Assembly (NCBI GenBank): GCA_030549775.1
Contig: CM060174.1
Coordinates: forward strand, 17,223,193 to 17,287,192
Source: Tamarix chinensis
Lineage: Eukaryota > Streptophyta > Magnoliopsida > Caryophyllales > Tamaricaceae
Length of the DNA: 64,000 nucleotides
Direction of reading: 5' to 3'
A program made the translations under genes and the position numbers. The notes beneath the pieces are model-generated. The model was not told the origin of the DNA. It searched no databases and saw nothing but the letters and a program-made list of their open reading frames with translations. Within the stretch, counting starts at the first letter, position 1; every line of letters begins with the position of its first letter. This document shows, one piece after another, positions 1 through 12,975 of this stretch.

Positions 1-2715
1 TTAACATGGAATGAATGAAATAGTTTGTAAGAATATTAGCTTAAATTCTTGTTTGTATAACCCTCATAAATATGATTTTAGATTCATAATTACCTTTGTT
101 ATTTAGAGTATCTTAAGTGATAGTAGTATATGTGATATTATTGATAGAATGATGTATGATGGCTTAGAAAGAAGATAATATGGTTTATGTCTTTCGAGTT
201 TTTATCAAGTTCATAAAGTGCAATCATGATTTTATTGATATTCCCATCATGATTTTTGTATTTCATATGTTGATTCATGAATAGTCCTTATTAAGAACCT
301 TAAATGACCTAAGATATATGTTTGGATTGATTGGATAAAGGTTATGGACTTTATCTTGGTGTAAGTATATTTTATTAGGGTTGTTCTATCCCTAATTGAT
401 CAAGCGGTCTTAATGACTAATAAATTGGTCCTTAGGATTGATTAAATGGTATGGTAGAGCCATCGACGAGTTGGCTAATGACTTTAGTGTTCTTTGTATT
501 TGGTTAAACCCATCAAATTCTTTGACCAAAACTATAGACCAGCTCCTAGAATAATTGATTGGTTGGGTCAATTGATTGACAAACTTATGTGTGAACTTTA
601 GTAGTATTAGACATAGTTTATACATATCAACTTGTTTAACTAGATCGATCAACTCATTTTTTAGACTATTCAACAGGTTAGGTTGACCAATTGACTAGTT
701 CACCATAACTATGAAGTTTTGATCATGCCTTGACTGATATACTATTCCATAAAACCAATTAATTGGTGAAGGAGATAGATCAAGTAGTTTTTGGAAAAAT
801 ATTCTCTTCCAATTATGCTTTTTCTTACCTATTTATTCCTGAATGTGATATTTCGAGTTTTCTCATGCTTGGATAATGACATAAGATGCTAGTAGCTATA
901 ACTTTACATAGATTAATAGATTTTAATTGATAGATAAAACTAGTACAGAGAAAATTGAACATAGTAGACTAAGTTGACCTTAGTATTATGTTTTAGTTTT
1001 CTTCCTGGCTATGGAATGAGTTTAGGATTAAACGGCTTAAAAATGATTTCTTCCAATGGATGGTAACTATGTAATGAGTAATAATGATTTCTAATAGACT
1101 TCTAACCATTTACATTATAGCGTTAAACTGTGGAGCATTATATCTTTAAGTGACATAGTAATATTAAAAGAAAATAACATGGGCATATATGGTTGTCTTA
1201 AGTTATAGCATTAAAATGTGGAGCATTGTATCTTTAAGTGACATAGTAATATTAAAAGAAAATAACATGGGCATATATGGTTGTCTTAAGTTGAACTTAT
1301 CTATAAATAATGTCTTTCACGCAGCTATTGAAATGAATGGATAAATAATCATGAGTTTGGGTTGGATCATAGTTAACCTCTAATTAAACCTTCATCTTAA
1401 GCCTTAGGGGTTAAATTAGAACATCCTTTAATGAATGGTAAGATGACGGTTAAGTATTGAACTATAAGCTTGACCTTACAAACAGGATTTGACCAATATT
1501 TGAATAGGGATGTAAAACAAGGAAATGAAATAATATTTTTGGTGAGACATTTATGTATGAAATTAACATTGTATAATTCTACCTTTTAACATAATTTATC
1601 AGTTAATGGGATGCTCACTTGAAGATACCCTAAATGGAAACACTAGATCATGTGAGACCCTTAAATCGGTCCATCAAATTGAAATGGCTTGATATTCGTT
1701 ATGATATTGTTTGTGGGCCTTTATGTGATATAGGATCCTGATCTAATAAGACATTAATAACTTAAAGCGGAGCCACAATCATGATCAGGTTGGATTATTC
1801 GATCCTCAATTAGTTACTAGGGATTAGTTTACCTTCACATGATTTACCTTAAGGCGCCTTCAAGCAGGATCATAGTTTATTTTGGGATCCTTGTTGATGT
1901 TATACCTTTCCTACTCTATACACTAATGATGTAATAGGGGTATTGTTACTAAAAAGTCTAGTCATCACAAGAGAGTTACTTTGGCATGAGCCAAGATTTA
2001 TATCTACCATGTTATTTTGGTATGAGCCTAGACTTTATGCTCATTTATTTAGTTGGAACTCTATAGTATTAAGAAACCATGGGGACTAATCCCACCTATT
2101 TCTCAATTAATTTGGGTAAAGGAATTCTATGTTCACCTATCGCTCACATCTTTTGTATAGGAATTTTGTATTCACCTAAAGCAAAATATTAACTAGATTA
2201 AGACCGAAAGAGGCATTAATAAGTATGCATATTGATGGGGTTTTTGTTGCAATCCCCTACTCAATCGCACGAATAGGAGGTTTTGTCCAGGTTTCCCAAG
2301 GATGGCTAGTGAATGGTCCATTCTCTTTGTAGCATAATTGGTTTATTGATCATATGCATTCTCAAAGAATTTCTTTTATGATCCTTGAGTGACCGAGGCA
2401 TTTCTCCTTAGTAATTGATTTAGTCCAGGTATCTATTTTCATTTGATATATCTTTGCACGGATTAGGGTCCTATGTAGTCATGAGTTGTAAATCTTGATT
2501 TTCCTATCTTTATGTGTTTTTTGTGCACTTTATATTTTCCTTTTGTTTTGGTGGTTGGATACCCAGCCTTATGTTTAATATGAGGTAGGTGTTGAGGTGT
2601 CTATCTTATGTTAGATGTGGTAGTAGAACCCCATTTTTCATAAGGTAAACTTGTATTTCCGCTAACATAATGTTTGAAAATGAAATTTTTTTGTTGAGAA
2701 AAATGGAGGTGTTAA
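1..2715 (+). mobile_element. 3' part of a long LTR (Ty3/gypsy-like), cut by the window start
   Basis: No coding potential is visible in this 2.7 kb; the longest frame is 87 codons and unsupported. The right edge reads GGAGGTGTTAATAACA, like the GGTGTTACA ends of the LTRs at 37800-41936 and 52357-55232. The stretch around 440-780 has repeated short motifs of the type CAATTGATTGG/CTAGTT, as does the LTR at 52357-55232 around 53760-54200. Imperfect repeats also occur near 1975-2060 and 2120-2190. I infer a diverged LTR in plus orientation. The exact right edge (2715 or 2720) is uncertain, and the left end lies outside the window. Confidence 0.45.
1116..1291. repeat. 88-bp tandem duplication, two copies
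   Basis: Two adjacent copies (1116-1203 and 1204-1291) share nearly all bases, including the TTTAAGTGACATAGTAATAT core and the run ending in GGTTGTCTTAAGTT. Only about three substitutions near the start separate them. This is a local duplication inside the LTR-like sequence, not a separate element. Confidence 0.9.
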
Positions 2716-2720
2716 TAACA

Positions 2721-3431
2721 CATGAATTAGGACCAAGTACTTTCAAATTATTGAATGCTTGCATTTCGATCTACTCCAAACCAAAATCATTTCTAAAGAG
2801 AAATATCTAATTTATATAGAGAATTATTCCTAAAGTTAACTCCCCAAGTGAGATAAATAAAGGAAGAAGAAGAAGGCAAAGTGTTTACTCTTTCTCCTTT
2901 GTTTAGCTAATGCTTGATTTCATTCTTCGTTCGTCCTTAATCAAATGTAAAAAACAATTATATACATATATACACATATTGTAATGAGGCCGAGCTTAAA
3001 TATCCTTGAATATGCCCACATCAACTAGCCTAATTATATATGAGTTATAACAATACATTTGCATATGATATACATGATGATTTACAATTACAATGATGAG
3101 ATATTACAAGGATTACATAAAATATCAAAGCTACATAAAACCTAATCATGATAATACATGAAATAATCAATAATCATGCTTCATGTCTTCTAGCTTTGTC
3201 TCCCTTGCAATTTTGTAACCTTTGCATGATCATTATCTTACATATTGGATATCATTAGTGAATTCCTCTCCTTAGAAACACAAGTCATAGCTATAAGATT
3301 CACTTAGTCAAATATTATTAGCATTATTATGAAGGTGTTCAAGATTTTTTAAGGCAACTAGCAATACCTCAAAGTATGTTAAATCTTGACCTTCTAATTG
3401 TCAAGAATGAGATGGAGATGATAGTATATCA
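2721..3431 (-). repeat. 3' LTR (truncated) of the gypsy element
   Basis: The sequence aligns with 12300-12975, sharing for example CTTTCTCCTTTGTTTAGCTA and the following A/T-rich blocks. On the minus strand it begins TGATATACTATC, directly preceded by the purine tract AGGGGAGAA (3432-3440), as expected for a polypurine tract next to a 3' LTR. The distal ~120 bp present in the 5' LTR are not recognisable here. Confidence 0.75.
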
Positions 3432-3479
3432 TTCTCCCCTAGTAAAGAAGAATTTATCCTCAAATTAGCATCACTATAA

Positions 3480-4420
3480 TAAGGAGGCAAATAACCAATA
3501 TTGAAAGTCCTAGGAACTCCTCCATAAGGTTCTAGCAATTCTAATTCATAAGCATTATTTCAATATTTTCTTAAGATTTTGAAAGGTTCATCTATTCTTG
3601 GAATTAGTTTATATATCCTTCATATTGGAAATCTTTCGTTTCTTAAATATAACCATACCATGTCTCCCTATTAAAATATTTATATAGTTCTCTATTTGTT
3701 AGCTTGGTTTTGATATTTAACATTAGATTTCTCAATATTATTCCTTATTTGTTCATGAAGTTTTTTAAAGAATTCAACCCTTTATTTAGCATCATAATTT
3801 TTAATTTCACCTTTTTTCATTAATAACATATCAATAGGTGAATAAGGGCCAACTCCATAGTTAAACTCAAATGGACTTGAGTGAGCTACACAAGAAGGAA
3901 TCCTATTATATGGAAATTAAGAATGTGAGATTTTTATATCCTAATCCTTATTAAATTCATTAATTAAACCTCTTGTTTTATTAGTCACTATTATTTGACC
4001 ATCCGTTTGTGGATTATGTGATTCACTAACCAACAACTTTGTACTTAACATATGCCAAAATTTCTTCTAAAAGTAACTTAAAATTTTCACATCTCTATCT
4101 AATATTATACTTTTGGGTATACCATGAAACCTTACTATTTCCTTAAAATATAAATCTCTTACTTGAGTACCGCCATAATAAAATCATAACCCCTTTGTAT
4201 CCTTTGTAAACCTAATATAAAGTCTATACTCACATTCTTCCATGATTTACTAGGTACTATTAAAGGAGTATCCTAACCTTTATTGAAGAAAATTTTACTA
4301 TTTGGACATGTCACACATCTCCCAAAAATATTTTGCACTAATTTTGTCATTTATAATGAGTAGAAATTTTCTTATAATATTTACATAGTTTTATGAACAC
4401 TAAAATGACCAGTTATACTC
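3480..4420 (-). pseudogene. Ty3/gypsy integrase remnant
   Basis: Conceptual translation of the minus strand in shifting frames gives a zinc-finger tail (CHVCPNSK near 4310), the core motif [19 protein letters not shown], then [12 protein letters not shown] and SHNPQTDGQ. A C-terminal stretch follows, including NAYELELLEPYGGVPRTFN near 3500. These match the catalytic core (first two acidic residues visible) and the C-terminal part of Ty3/gypsy integrases, which insert element cDNA into the genome. Several in-frame stops and at least one frameshift make it non-functional. It ends just before the polypurine tract at 3432. Confidence 0.75.
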
Positions 4421-4565
4421 CCATCTTCTATATCCTAAAAAAGTAAATCACTTACACTAGAAACAGGTGTACAGAAAGTTTGAAAAGAAAGTTATCCTAT
4501 AGCACATTATTACCACAATTGTAATTTTCCTTACATTCATTATAATTTCAAAGAAATATTTATCT

Positions 4566-4905
4566 TTATGCATATAATTCTTTGAATATTTCAAATGCTA
4601 ATAATTTAGCATACAATATTACAAGTATTATACATCTTCTAAATAATGGATCTTCTATAACATTTTCATTACCATTAAAATGTTTGATATAAGACACAAA
4701 GGGTTGTAAGAAACTAATGCATCTTTCATGCTTAGGACTAATTTTCTTCTGCACATGGAAATAATTAATACTCTCACAATCCGAATACAAAACAAATGGT
4801 TTAGGTCTGAAATAATGACTCAAGGTTTCCAAGCTTCTTATGATTGTATAGAATTCCATATCATATGTTGAATAATTCATTTTGGCACCATTTCATTTTT
4901 CACTA
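4566..4905 (-). pseudogene. Ty3/gypsy RNase H remnant
   Basis: A 104-codon open stretch reads MNYSTYDMEFYTIIRSLETL, then YFRPKPFVLYSDCESINY, KISPKHERCISFLQPF and a final ENVIEDPLFRR. This is the plant gypsy RNase H pattern, including the acidic residue before the SD step and the terminal N-V-x-D-x-LSRR-type motif, here with altered residues (IEDPLFRR). RNase H removes the RNA strand during reverse transcription. The open frame ends shortly after this motif. It lies between RT (higher coordinates) and integrase (lower coordinates). Confidence 0.85.
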
Positions 4906-4999
4906 GAAAATGCAATGGCTATTTTTTTTGGGTGAGAGTACACCTCCTATCCCTACCCCACAAGGTTCACATGTAACATCAAATAATTAATCAAAGTTA

Positions 5000-5870
5000 G
5001 GTAAAGATAATACAGGTGTGTTACATAGCTTTTTCTTTAAAATCTCAAAAGCCTTAATGGAATCTTCTCCTCACTTAAATCCCCTTTTCTTCATAAGATG
5101 TGTAACCTGTGCATCAATAGTCGAGAATTCCTAAATGAATCTTCTATAGAAACTCGCCAATCTATTGAAACTCCTTACCTCATGAATATCCTTAGGCAAT
5201 AGCCAATCATGAATAACTTGAATATTTGTAGGATCTACTTTTATAGCTTTTCCACTAACAATATATCCATGAAAAATAGTACTCTAAGGCATAAAATCAC
5301 ACTTTTCCATTTTTCCATAGAGGTTAGCTTCCCTTATTTTATCAAATAATCTCCTCAAATTAATAGGATGATCATGCTCATTTTTACTATAAATAAGTAT
5401 GCCACAATGAATTTTCCAAGAAGATTTTAAATAACTTCATTCATTAATGTCATAAATGAATTAGGTCCATTATACAATCTAAATGGCATATCTTTCCATT
5501 CATAAACATTATATTACTTTTTAAAATCATACTTCCATTAATTCCCTTCTCATATTCTCATTTGATGATATTCACTCCTTACATCAGTTTTATAGAATAC
5601 TTGTGCTCCACATAATTTATCTAACATGTCATCTATTCTAGGCCTAGGAAATCTATATTTGATAATTATATTATTCACAGATCTGGAATCAATATGTATG
5701 CACCGGAATCATCTTTTTTAGGAACAAATAATGCAAGTATACAACACGGACTCAGGCTTTCTCTCACGTATCCTTTTTCTATTAGATCTTGTATTTGTAT
5801 CTATAATTTCTTAGCTTGTTCTAGATTACATCTATAAGTAGGTCAATTGGGTAAAGGCATGAAAGGAATT
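5000..5870 (-). pseudogene. Ty3/gypsy reverse transcriptase remnant
   Basis: Minus-strand frames contain QDLIEKGYVRESLSPC, FVPKKDDSGAYIDSRSVNNI, KYRFPRPRIDDMLDKLCGAQ, FYKTDVRSEYHQMRI and YEWKDMPFRLYNGPNSFM. These are the ordered fingers and palm motifs of plant gypsy RT, where the usual 'KTDLRSGYHQ' block holds the first catalytic Asp. The YxDD box region near 5370 is badly decayed. Many stops and frameshifts exclude activity. Confidence 0.85.
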
Positions 5871-6270
5871 AAATCTATAGCATATTCTATCCCTCTTTTA
5901 GTTAATAATCCTAGTGGTAATTCATTAAGAAACACATCCTTATATTCATCAATAATCTCATCTACTTTTATATTATTTTTATTTTCTCCCCTTATAGGGG
6001 TTATTTGATAATCAATACCATAACAACTACCTTCTTCCTTAATATATTCTAACATAGCTTTCTTGTATAAAAATAAAATTTTTTTTATTTTTAACTATGT
6101 TATCATTATCAAACTTAGAAATTGTAAATTTATGCTTCCTATTATCATTATCAATAAGATATTCATTATTAATACCATTATGAATAGAAAATAAATCATA
6201 TTTTGATGGTCTACCTAATACGATTCCAAATCCATCTGTAGGAAAAACATCACATAGCACGTCATCATAT
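5843..6270 (-). pseudogene. Ty3/gypsy protease C-terminus and linker to RT
   Basis: Minus-strand 6260-6039 reads CDVFPTDGFGIVLGRPSKYD, matching the C-terminal aspartic-protease motif (xILLGRPW) of gypsy Pol. The following frame (6055-5843) carries YKDVFLNELPLGLLTKRGIE and AIDLIPFMPLPN, the linker just before RT. A frameshift separates the two frames. The catalytic DTGA-type motif was not found with confidence. Confidence 0.75.
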
Positions 6271-6589
6271 AATTATAATTTTAAATGAGATTAGGGTTTG
6301 TTTCATTACCTTAACTCCTTTCTCCTTGTTATACCATTGAAGAGAATATGGCCTTAGATGTGATTTTTTCCCTTATCCTAATTCCTTCCCCATCCTCTCA
6401 TTAGCCACATTTTACAAGATCCACTATCAATGGTAACTATATAAAGTGCATCTCCCACACTTCCTTTAGTCCTGAATATCTTCTCATGTTCATTAGGTTT
6501 CTCATTAGCTCACACTTAAAGCAATATTTGCAAGAAGCAACAAGAATTTCCTTCATCTTATAATTCACTTAAAATTTCTTTGTTTTACT

Positions 6590-7500
6590 TGAACTTAATA
6601 TCTTTATCACAAGTCTCCATATCTTTACTCTCTTGTATAGATAATACTATTTGGTTGGGGCATTCTCTAACGAAGTGTCCAAATCCACAGCACTTAAAAA
6701 AACATTTTTTAGAGAATTTAATGACTTTGCCCTAGCCTTTTTCTTCTTGGTTAATCCCTTGTTATCTCTCAACATTTTTAGGGCTTGAGGTGTTTGTCCT
6801 ATACTTAGTTGCTTATATATGTGAGTAGTACTTTCTACAATATTTACCTTGTCTAGCATGAGGCTTGGTAGATTTAATTTGCTTTTCAAATCTCAAAGAT
6901 AAATTAATCATATCATAATGAGAATAATATAGAAAAGCTTCAAATTTATCTCTAATCATCATGTTAAGGCCACCAAGAAGTCTAGCACATCTTTGTTCCA
7001 TTCTTACATGGATATCACATATAAGTACTAACCTGTCAAATTCCCCAACATATTCTTTAATACTTAAAAGTCCTTGCCTAGGAGTACTTAATATCATCAT
7101 ATTAAGGCCACCAATAAGTATATCACATGTTTGTTATCATACTATATAATAGAAAACTTCTTAAACTTAAGAGTAGCTAATTTAAATTATTTTTTTTCTC
7201 ACCATGACAATCTTTGAATTCAAAAATAGCCTATACCTCATGTAACCATTCAAGGAAAACTCAACATCAAGTTCACCATCAAAATCAAAAAGATCAAGTT
7301 TGATACTTTTATATTTGTTATGATAATACCTTCTTTGATAATCATATTTCCTTCTACCACTTCCACTACCTTCTGACTCTTCCTCATAAGCTACTCATGA
7401 GTTCAAATGTATTCCTGTTGCTGGATTGATAGGCTTTGTAACACTTCCCATTAGATCTCCAAAGAACTTCTTCTATTCTTGTAAATTTTACACCTAATCT
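6590..7500 (-). pseudogene. Ty3/gypsy gag remnant with zinc knuckle
   Basis: Minus-strand 7100-6813 contains GLLSIKEYVGEFDRLVLICD, RCARLLGGLNMMIRDKFEAF and MINLSLRFEKQ, the Retrotrans_gag capsid pattern of plant gypsy elements. Downstream near 6700-6650 lies CFFKCCGFGHFVREC, a CCHC zinc knuckle with one extra residue between the first two Cys, probably from slippage in the adjacent T-run. Gag packages the element RNA. The start codon is not identifiable. Confidence 0.75.
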
Positions 7501-7504
7501 TGCT

Positions 7505-8203
7505 CGGCAAAGTGAGACTCCATCCTATGGAATTGAATTTGCGTTACAAGAAGTTATTGAAGTTGTGCATTGGTTGCCACAAAATTTATTTATATCTTTC
7601 AAATTATATCAAAAATGGCTTGAACATTTGGTTCTCCCTCCATATGAATTAAATTTTCTAACATACTTAACAAAAGCTTAGTAATTCTTTAGTGTTGCAT
7701 TGTAACCCGAGTTTCTTAAGAGCTTCCCTTCAATTTCTAAGATGGTTTTTGCTTAAAATATTTGATTCTAATGAATCAAAAACACAACCAATAATCAATT
7801 TTATCACGCAAACAATTAAATCAACACACCTAACACTTTTCTTATCAAATTATTGAAATAGAATTCAACAAAACTCAACTTGCAATAATCGATAATCCTA
7901 ATGATGTTTACGTATGTATATGTTCTAATATGTAATGTACTTAATTCTTATTCTACACACATCACTAAATGTATGAGGTAAAAATATTCCACAATCAAAC
8001 AATCCAAACGATGGACTACACTTCACTTATTTTATCATATACATAAGCACACATTCAACTAACAAATGATACCACACATAACGGTTAGGCTTTTGTCGTT
8101 CATTCAATTCTAATGCACTTAAACACATAAAACTTAAATAGAACATGCAATGTTATATTAGACACATATATAACAGGTAGAAGCAAATAAATTCTACACA
8201 AGT
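7505..8203. other. gypsy leader, no coding
   Basis: AT-rich sequence between gag and the nested solo LTR. I see no coding frame. It presumably continues at 11861-12162 as the untranslated leader of the gypsy element. Confidence 0.5.
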
Positions 8204-11200
8204 TGTAATACTCCCATCTTACCAGTAGAAAATTATTGTTTGTGTGGAAGAATTAATTAATAAATTACTGGGTGTTAACTTTTACCATAAGTTTGGCTCC
8301 TTGCCTTTCATATACTAAGTGCTAAGGCTAAAACAAATTCAACCAGTGTAGATCATAAAAAATAGAAATAATGCATAATAGAGTTATGAATAAATATTAT
8401 AGTAAATAGTATATCTAAAGTACAGCAAAGAATATAAGAATAATGGAAAAATTGATTGTAACAAAACTAGCACCCAAAGGTACCATTCTAATTTTCCCCA
8501 ACCCTTAGACCCAATGTCCCATTCTAAAAATGGAGCCTCCTCCTTAAGGACTCCAATTGTCTAGCCCTTGGTTAAAAACTTCATGCCATTCCATGGTCGT
8601 CACATAGTAATCTGCAAAATTAGTATCAATACAACTTCCTCATACGAAGTAAATAGAAATACCTCACAAGAATCAGCGCACCCACATTTTACATGCTCAC
8701 ACACCTACTGAAAAGCATAATATAGCACAAGTCATAAACTATACAAACAATACTCATGGAGAAATATATATTATGGTGCATGTCTCAACTCAATAGCAAA
8801 ATACACCATTCCACTTCTCATCTTTCCAAAGTATAAAGTAATATTTGATTAGTTAAATACATTCCAATCATATTAGTAGAGAACTAAGGTAACTATCAAA
8901 ATAAAAATCTAAGACAATAATAGGATAGGGCACCAAGGTAACCATAAAACAAACAAATTCAATATAAACTAAGGTAAGGTACTGAGGCAACTATCAAAAA
9001 AACAATCCATCAGAATACTATGGTAGGGTATTGAATTAACTACCGAACCAAGAATCCAATTCTTTTATTACACACAAAATATTTCCATTTTTTTTTGTTA
9101 ATTTAGAGGGATATAAATCAGCCTAGAGGCACCATGATAAATCTAGCCATATTAGCACCCAATAGCCATAATGTGCCCTTACCTTGAACCTAGGGACATA
9201 GTGTTACACTTGATCATACTAGCTCTTGAAAGAAACAAAGTATCCTCCCAACCTCGATCACCTATTCCTTAAGTAACAATACACCTTATAGGGCCTATAG
9301 ATCACCTATATAGTATAGTAGAGCCTTACAATGAGGCACAAAGTCCCACCAAGGAACCAAAAATGAGAGCTAACACCTCACCTCTAAGGTAGAGACCAAT
9401 AAAGTGGAACCATTCCTAACTCCATCTATTTAATTTTAAGTATTAATATCTTATGACTTGATTACATAGGTCACATATGACACAAAAATTTCTATTTTCC
9501 ACACTTAACCATATTCCCTTTTAAACCGAATTATTTAGACAAACTCTAAGATTATAGGTCTATGTCAAGCCAAATCAAATCTAAAGTTAACCTATCAAAA
9601 GGCCAAGGCCATCCTAGAACTCATTTATTTATAAATGCATACATTAGGTCAAAATTACCAAATTACCCTTCAAAAACCTAGTATCCACATTTTACTCATT
9701 TTTTGTATCAAACATTATAATTTTGATAGATTCATCATGAGTAGGGAGCAAGATAATATTTCATATTATTTTAGTGTGTAGGTAATCTATGTATTTTTCT
9801 ATTAACTGTATTTTAACTTTTCATGCATTTAGTGGATTAGGTCTATCAAGACCCTAATCATTCGACTATCACGTACCACATCTTTCATATGTATACAATT
9901 ACATGTGTAAAGCATGAAACATCATTTAAATATGTATATTTCCATCATAGTACATGTAGGAGCATATCTCTAACCTTAGGTCATATGAAACAGAATTTTT
10001 CATAAGCTAACCCTAATTATGCACATATATGTCCATGTAAACTATCATAACCCTACTTCCATGCATAAGAATTCATAAGGCATATACTATGGAATTTGAA
10101 TCATAACATGATAATAATGGAATCCCTAACAAAATCTTAGACTTGTTGATGTAAAACATTTAACATATTACCATGCATATATATTATTTATCGTTAATCA
10201 TGCTTATCATCCTTTTAGCATACTATCATTTTATCATGAATGCTAAATTATTAAAAAGCATAAGCCCTAGCATGATTCTATATACAAAAGTTCCTAGCAT
10301 AATTACACATAATTTTCTACCATTTAATGAGTGATTGGATTTACCTAACCAAAACTTATACAAAAGATGTTGTATCCAAAGCTTTCAAGAAATACCTAGG
10401 AATTTAACATCCAAACACTCATATATTAGCATATAATATTAGAAAAAATTAAGGGGTACTTGAAATACCCTAAATTGAGAGGAGTGTAATAAGAATTGAT
10501 ATGGCTACTTATATCAACATAATATACCATCCTTTTAGTGATTCCATCCTAAGAAATTCATAGTTAAACATGATGGCCATGGAGTAATATTTAAAATGGG
10601 TGACCCTCATGGAAGTTTCAAATATTTCTGAATATTTCTTAGGAAGTGAGTGAGTGAGGATAAAGAGAAATGAAATGAATCTTGTTGATTTGTGGGCTAG
10701 GTGATTAATTTGAAAGCGCTGTAGGGTAGTCCCCATAGAAAAGAAAGAGGAATGGCAAGAAAAATTGAGCAACAAGAGAGGGAAGCTTTGGGGGGGAAAT
10801 GGTTAGTGTTTTGACAAAAATGGCTAAAGGTCTGGATAATGGCTTTAGTAAGTTTGGGAAGTGGAGATGAGCTAGGAACGACAACTTAGGGTGGTGAGAA
10901 GAGCCAAAGATTTAGGGAGAAGCTATAGAGGATAAAGGTGTAATAAGGGTGGAGGCTGGGACAAACTTGGTCGAAGGTAAATGGACAATCTTCATGAGGT
11001 TAGGTGAAGGTTGGGGGTTAGTTTTGGTAGGAATTACCAAAGTTCAAAAGGGAGGAATCACAGCAACTGTAGGTGATGGTGTAGTTTTTTTTTTCTTTTT
11101 TATTTCTAGGGAGAGATAAAAGAAAAGGAAAGGGGAGAAGGTGCATAAGGAAGGGGAGGTTGCAGGGGTTTTGTGCATGGTTAATGGGGTAGCTATAGCA

Positions 11201-11855
11201 TAGATAGCTGGTGCAATGTATGGGGCTTTAGTGTAGGTGGCCGTTGGAAAGGCATGGAGGGCCGGATTAGTATTGCAACAAATAAAAATGGTGAAAGAAG
11301 GGGAGCAACGATGGGAAGAAAGGAAGAGTTTATGCATAAGAGGGAGCTCGGTAAGGTAGGAAATTATGCAGAGTGGTCGAGATTTTTTAGCACACACATA
11401 GGAGGATAGGAAGTGTATAAGAAGGGTGGATGCTGGTAATACAATGAGCAGTGAAGCTGGGAGAGCAAACAAAGGGGAGAGTGGAGGTATGGTGCAGAGG
11501 TTGATAGGTAACGTGTAGGGGTAAGGAAGGTAGGATCATGGTAAGGGAAAAATCTAGTATAGGTCAATGATAGGTTCAAGTAAAAATCCAGGTAAAGATT
11601 TAGGGTAAAATATCTAGTAGGGTTTAAGGTTACTGAGCTACGGTTATTTGATGAAATGGGCACCTGTTACAACCTAAAAAATAAAAAACACCCTCTAGTA
11701 TATTTTAACTTAATTAAATTTTATAACTAATAAGTCGTAATAATATCCTATATATTAACAAATATATTTAATGTCAATTATCATAAAATAACTATTATAA
11801 ATAATAAAAATAATTACTATTTATAATTAGGGTTTTCATGAAATGTGGTATTACA
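8204..11855 (-). mobile_element. Solo LTR, 3652 bp, target duplication CAAGT
   Basis: The plus strand starts TGTAATACTCCC at 8204 and ends GGTATTACA at 11855, flanked by CAAGT at 8199-8203 and 11856-11860. The minus-strand start (TGTAATACCACATTTCATG) followed by an AT-rich block and then a pyrimidine-rich block (minus-strand 11663-11044) matches the order in the LTR at 37800-41936, fixing the orientation. No internal region or second LTR is present, so this is a solo LTR left by LTR-LTR recombination. The TGTAATACC...GGTGTTACA type of end is common in plant chromoviruses such as Del/Tekay; that assignment is inference. It interrupts the leader of the older gypsy element. Confidence 0.92.
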
Positions 11856-12162
11856 CAAGTAGCATATATATACATTTTTTCCTCTAAACTATTCGACACA
11901 CACTACACATCATCTTCTTCAACTTGTTTCTTTAAATGTCAACATTCAAGATTTTCTTCAAGACCAATCTAAATCCTATTCAATTCATACATTTGACCAT
12001 CAAGATTAATACCATGCATGTAAGGATTCAAGAAAGGTAATCAAGATTCAAAGAATGTAATCAAGAAGTATAAAGAACCTATTTTTCTTGTAAAAATGAA
12101 GTGTGTTTGCTTGATTCTTCTCCTAGCCGCCTTCTTCTTCACTTGTGTCGATCCAAGCTTGT

Positions 12163-12174
12163 GCTTTGATACTA
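12163..12174 (-). other. Decayed primer binding site (Met-tRNA type)
   Basis: The minus strand reads TAGTATCAAAGC immediately after the LTR end ...CATCA plus a short A/T spacer. It resembles the canonical TGGTATCAGAGC complementary to initiator Met tRNA, with a few mismatches. Its position next to the 5' LTR supports the call. Confidence 0.65.
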
Positions 12175-12179
12175 AAATT

Positions 12180-12975
12180 TGATGTGTAAGATATTAGATG
12201 AATATCTTCATAATTGTAGTACCTTTGAATTTATATTGAATTTCAAAAATGTCAACTTAAGTAAAGAAGAATTTGAAGGAGGGGATTATTAAAAAAAGGT
12301 TCAAATCGTTGTGTTTTGACATATTCTAAGATCAAAATCACTTCAAAAGAGAAATGTCTAGTTTCCCTATAGAATTACTGCTAAAGTTCACTACTCACTT
12401 GAGAGAAAGATAGGAAGAATAAGGCAAGGTTTTTACTCTTTCTCCTTTGTTTAGCTAATGCTCAATTTCTTTTTTCATTTTTCCTCAATCAAACATACAA
12501 GGCATACACACACACACACACACATGGTGATGAGGGTGAGCTTAACCCTCCTTTATTATGCCTAAATTAACCAGATTAATTATATAAGAATTAAAACAAC
12601 ACATTTTCATATTATATACATAGTGAATTACAATTACAATGACAAGATACGACAACATTTACTTGATATATCAAAGCTACATATAACCTAATCACGATAA
12701 TATATGAAATAATCAATAATCAAGATTCATTTCTTATAGCTTTGTATCCCATAAACTTTGTAACCTTTACATTATCATTATGTTTCACATTTGATATCAT
12801 TGGTGAAGTCCTATTCTTGTAAATATATGTATTACCTAGAAGATTAACTTAATGAAGTATTATTAGCATTATTATAAAGGTTTCATGATTTTCTAAGACA
12901 ATTGGTGCTACCTCCAAATATGTTAACTCTTGACTTTCAACTTATAAAGAAAGAGATGGATATGCTCCTTCATCA
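12180..12975 (-). repeat. 5' LTR of the gypsy element
   Basis: The plus strand starts TGATGTGTAAG next to the primer site and ends ...TTCATCA. On the minus strand this gives TG...CA. It is homologous to 2741-3431 and contains a (CA)n run at about 12505-12524. Confidence 0.75.

Larger units (their letters stand above)
2721..12975 (-). mobile_element. Degenerate Ty3/gypsy retrotransposon with a nested solo LTR
   Basis: From high to low coordinates (minus-strand sense) the order is 5' LTR, primer site, leader, gag, protease, RT, RNase H, integrase, polypurine tract, 3' LTR. This is the Ty3/gypsy order. All coding parts carry frameshifts and stops, so the element is old and inactive. A 3.65-kb solo LTR (8204-11855) interrupts the leader. 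The two LTRs align only over about 2741-3431 and 12300-12975 and are clearly diverged. The outer end of the 3' LTR is missing, probably lost where the LTR at 1-2715 joins it, so no target duplication can be checked. RNase H and RT motifs suggest the chromovirus branch; the lineage is not assigned. Confidence 0.8.

Noticed and set aside
6961..7149. Plus-strand frame within gag
   Set aside because: Shadow of the minus-strand gypsy gag, where capsid motifs are clear.
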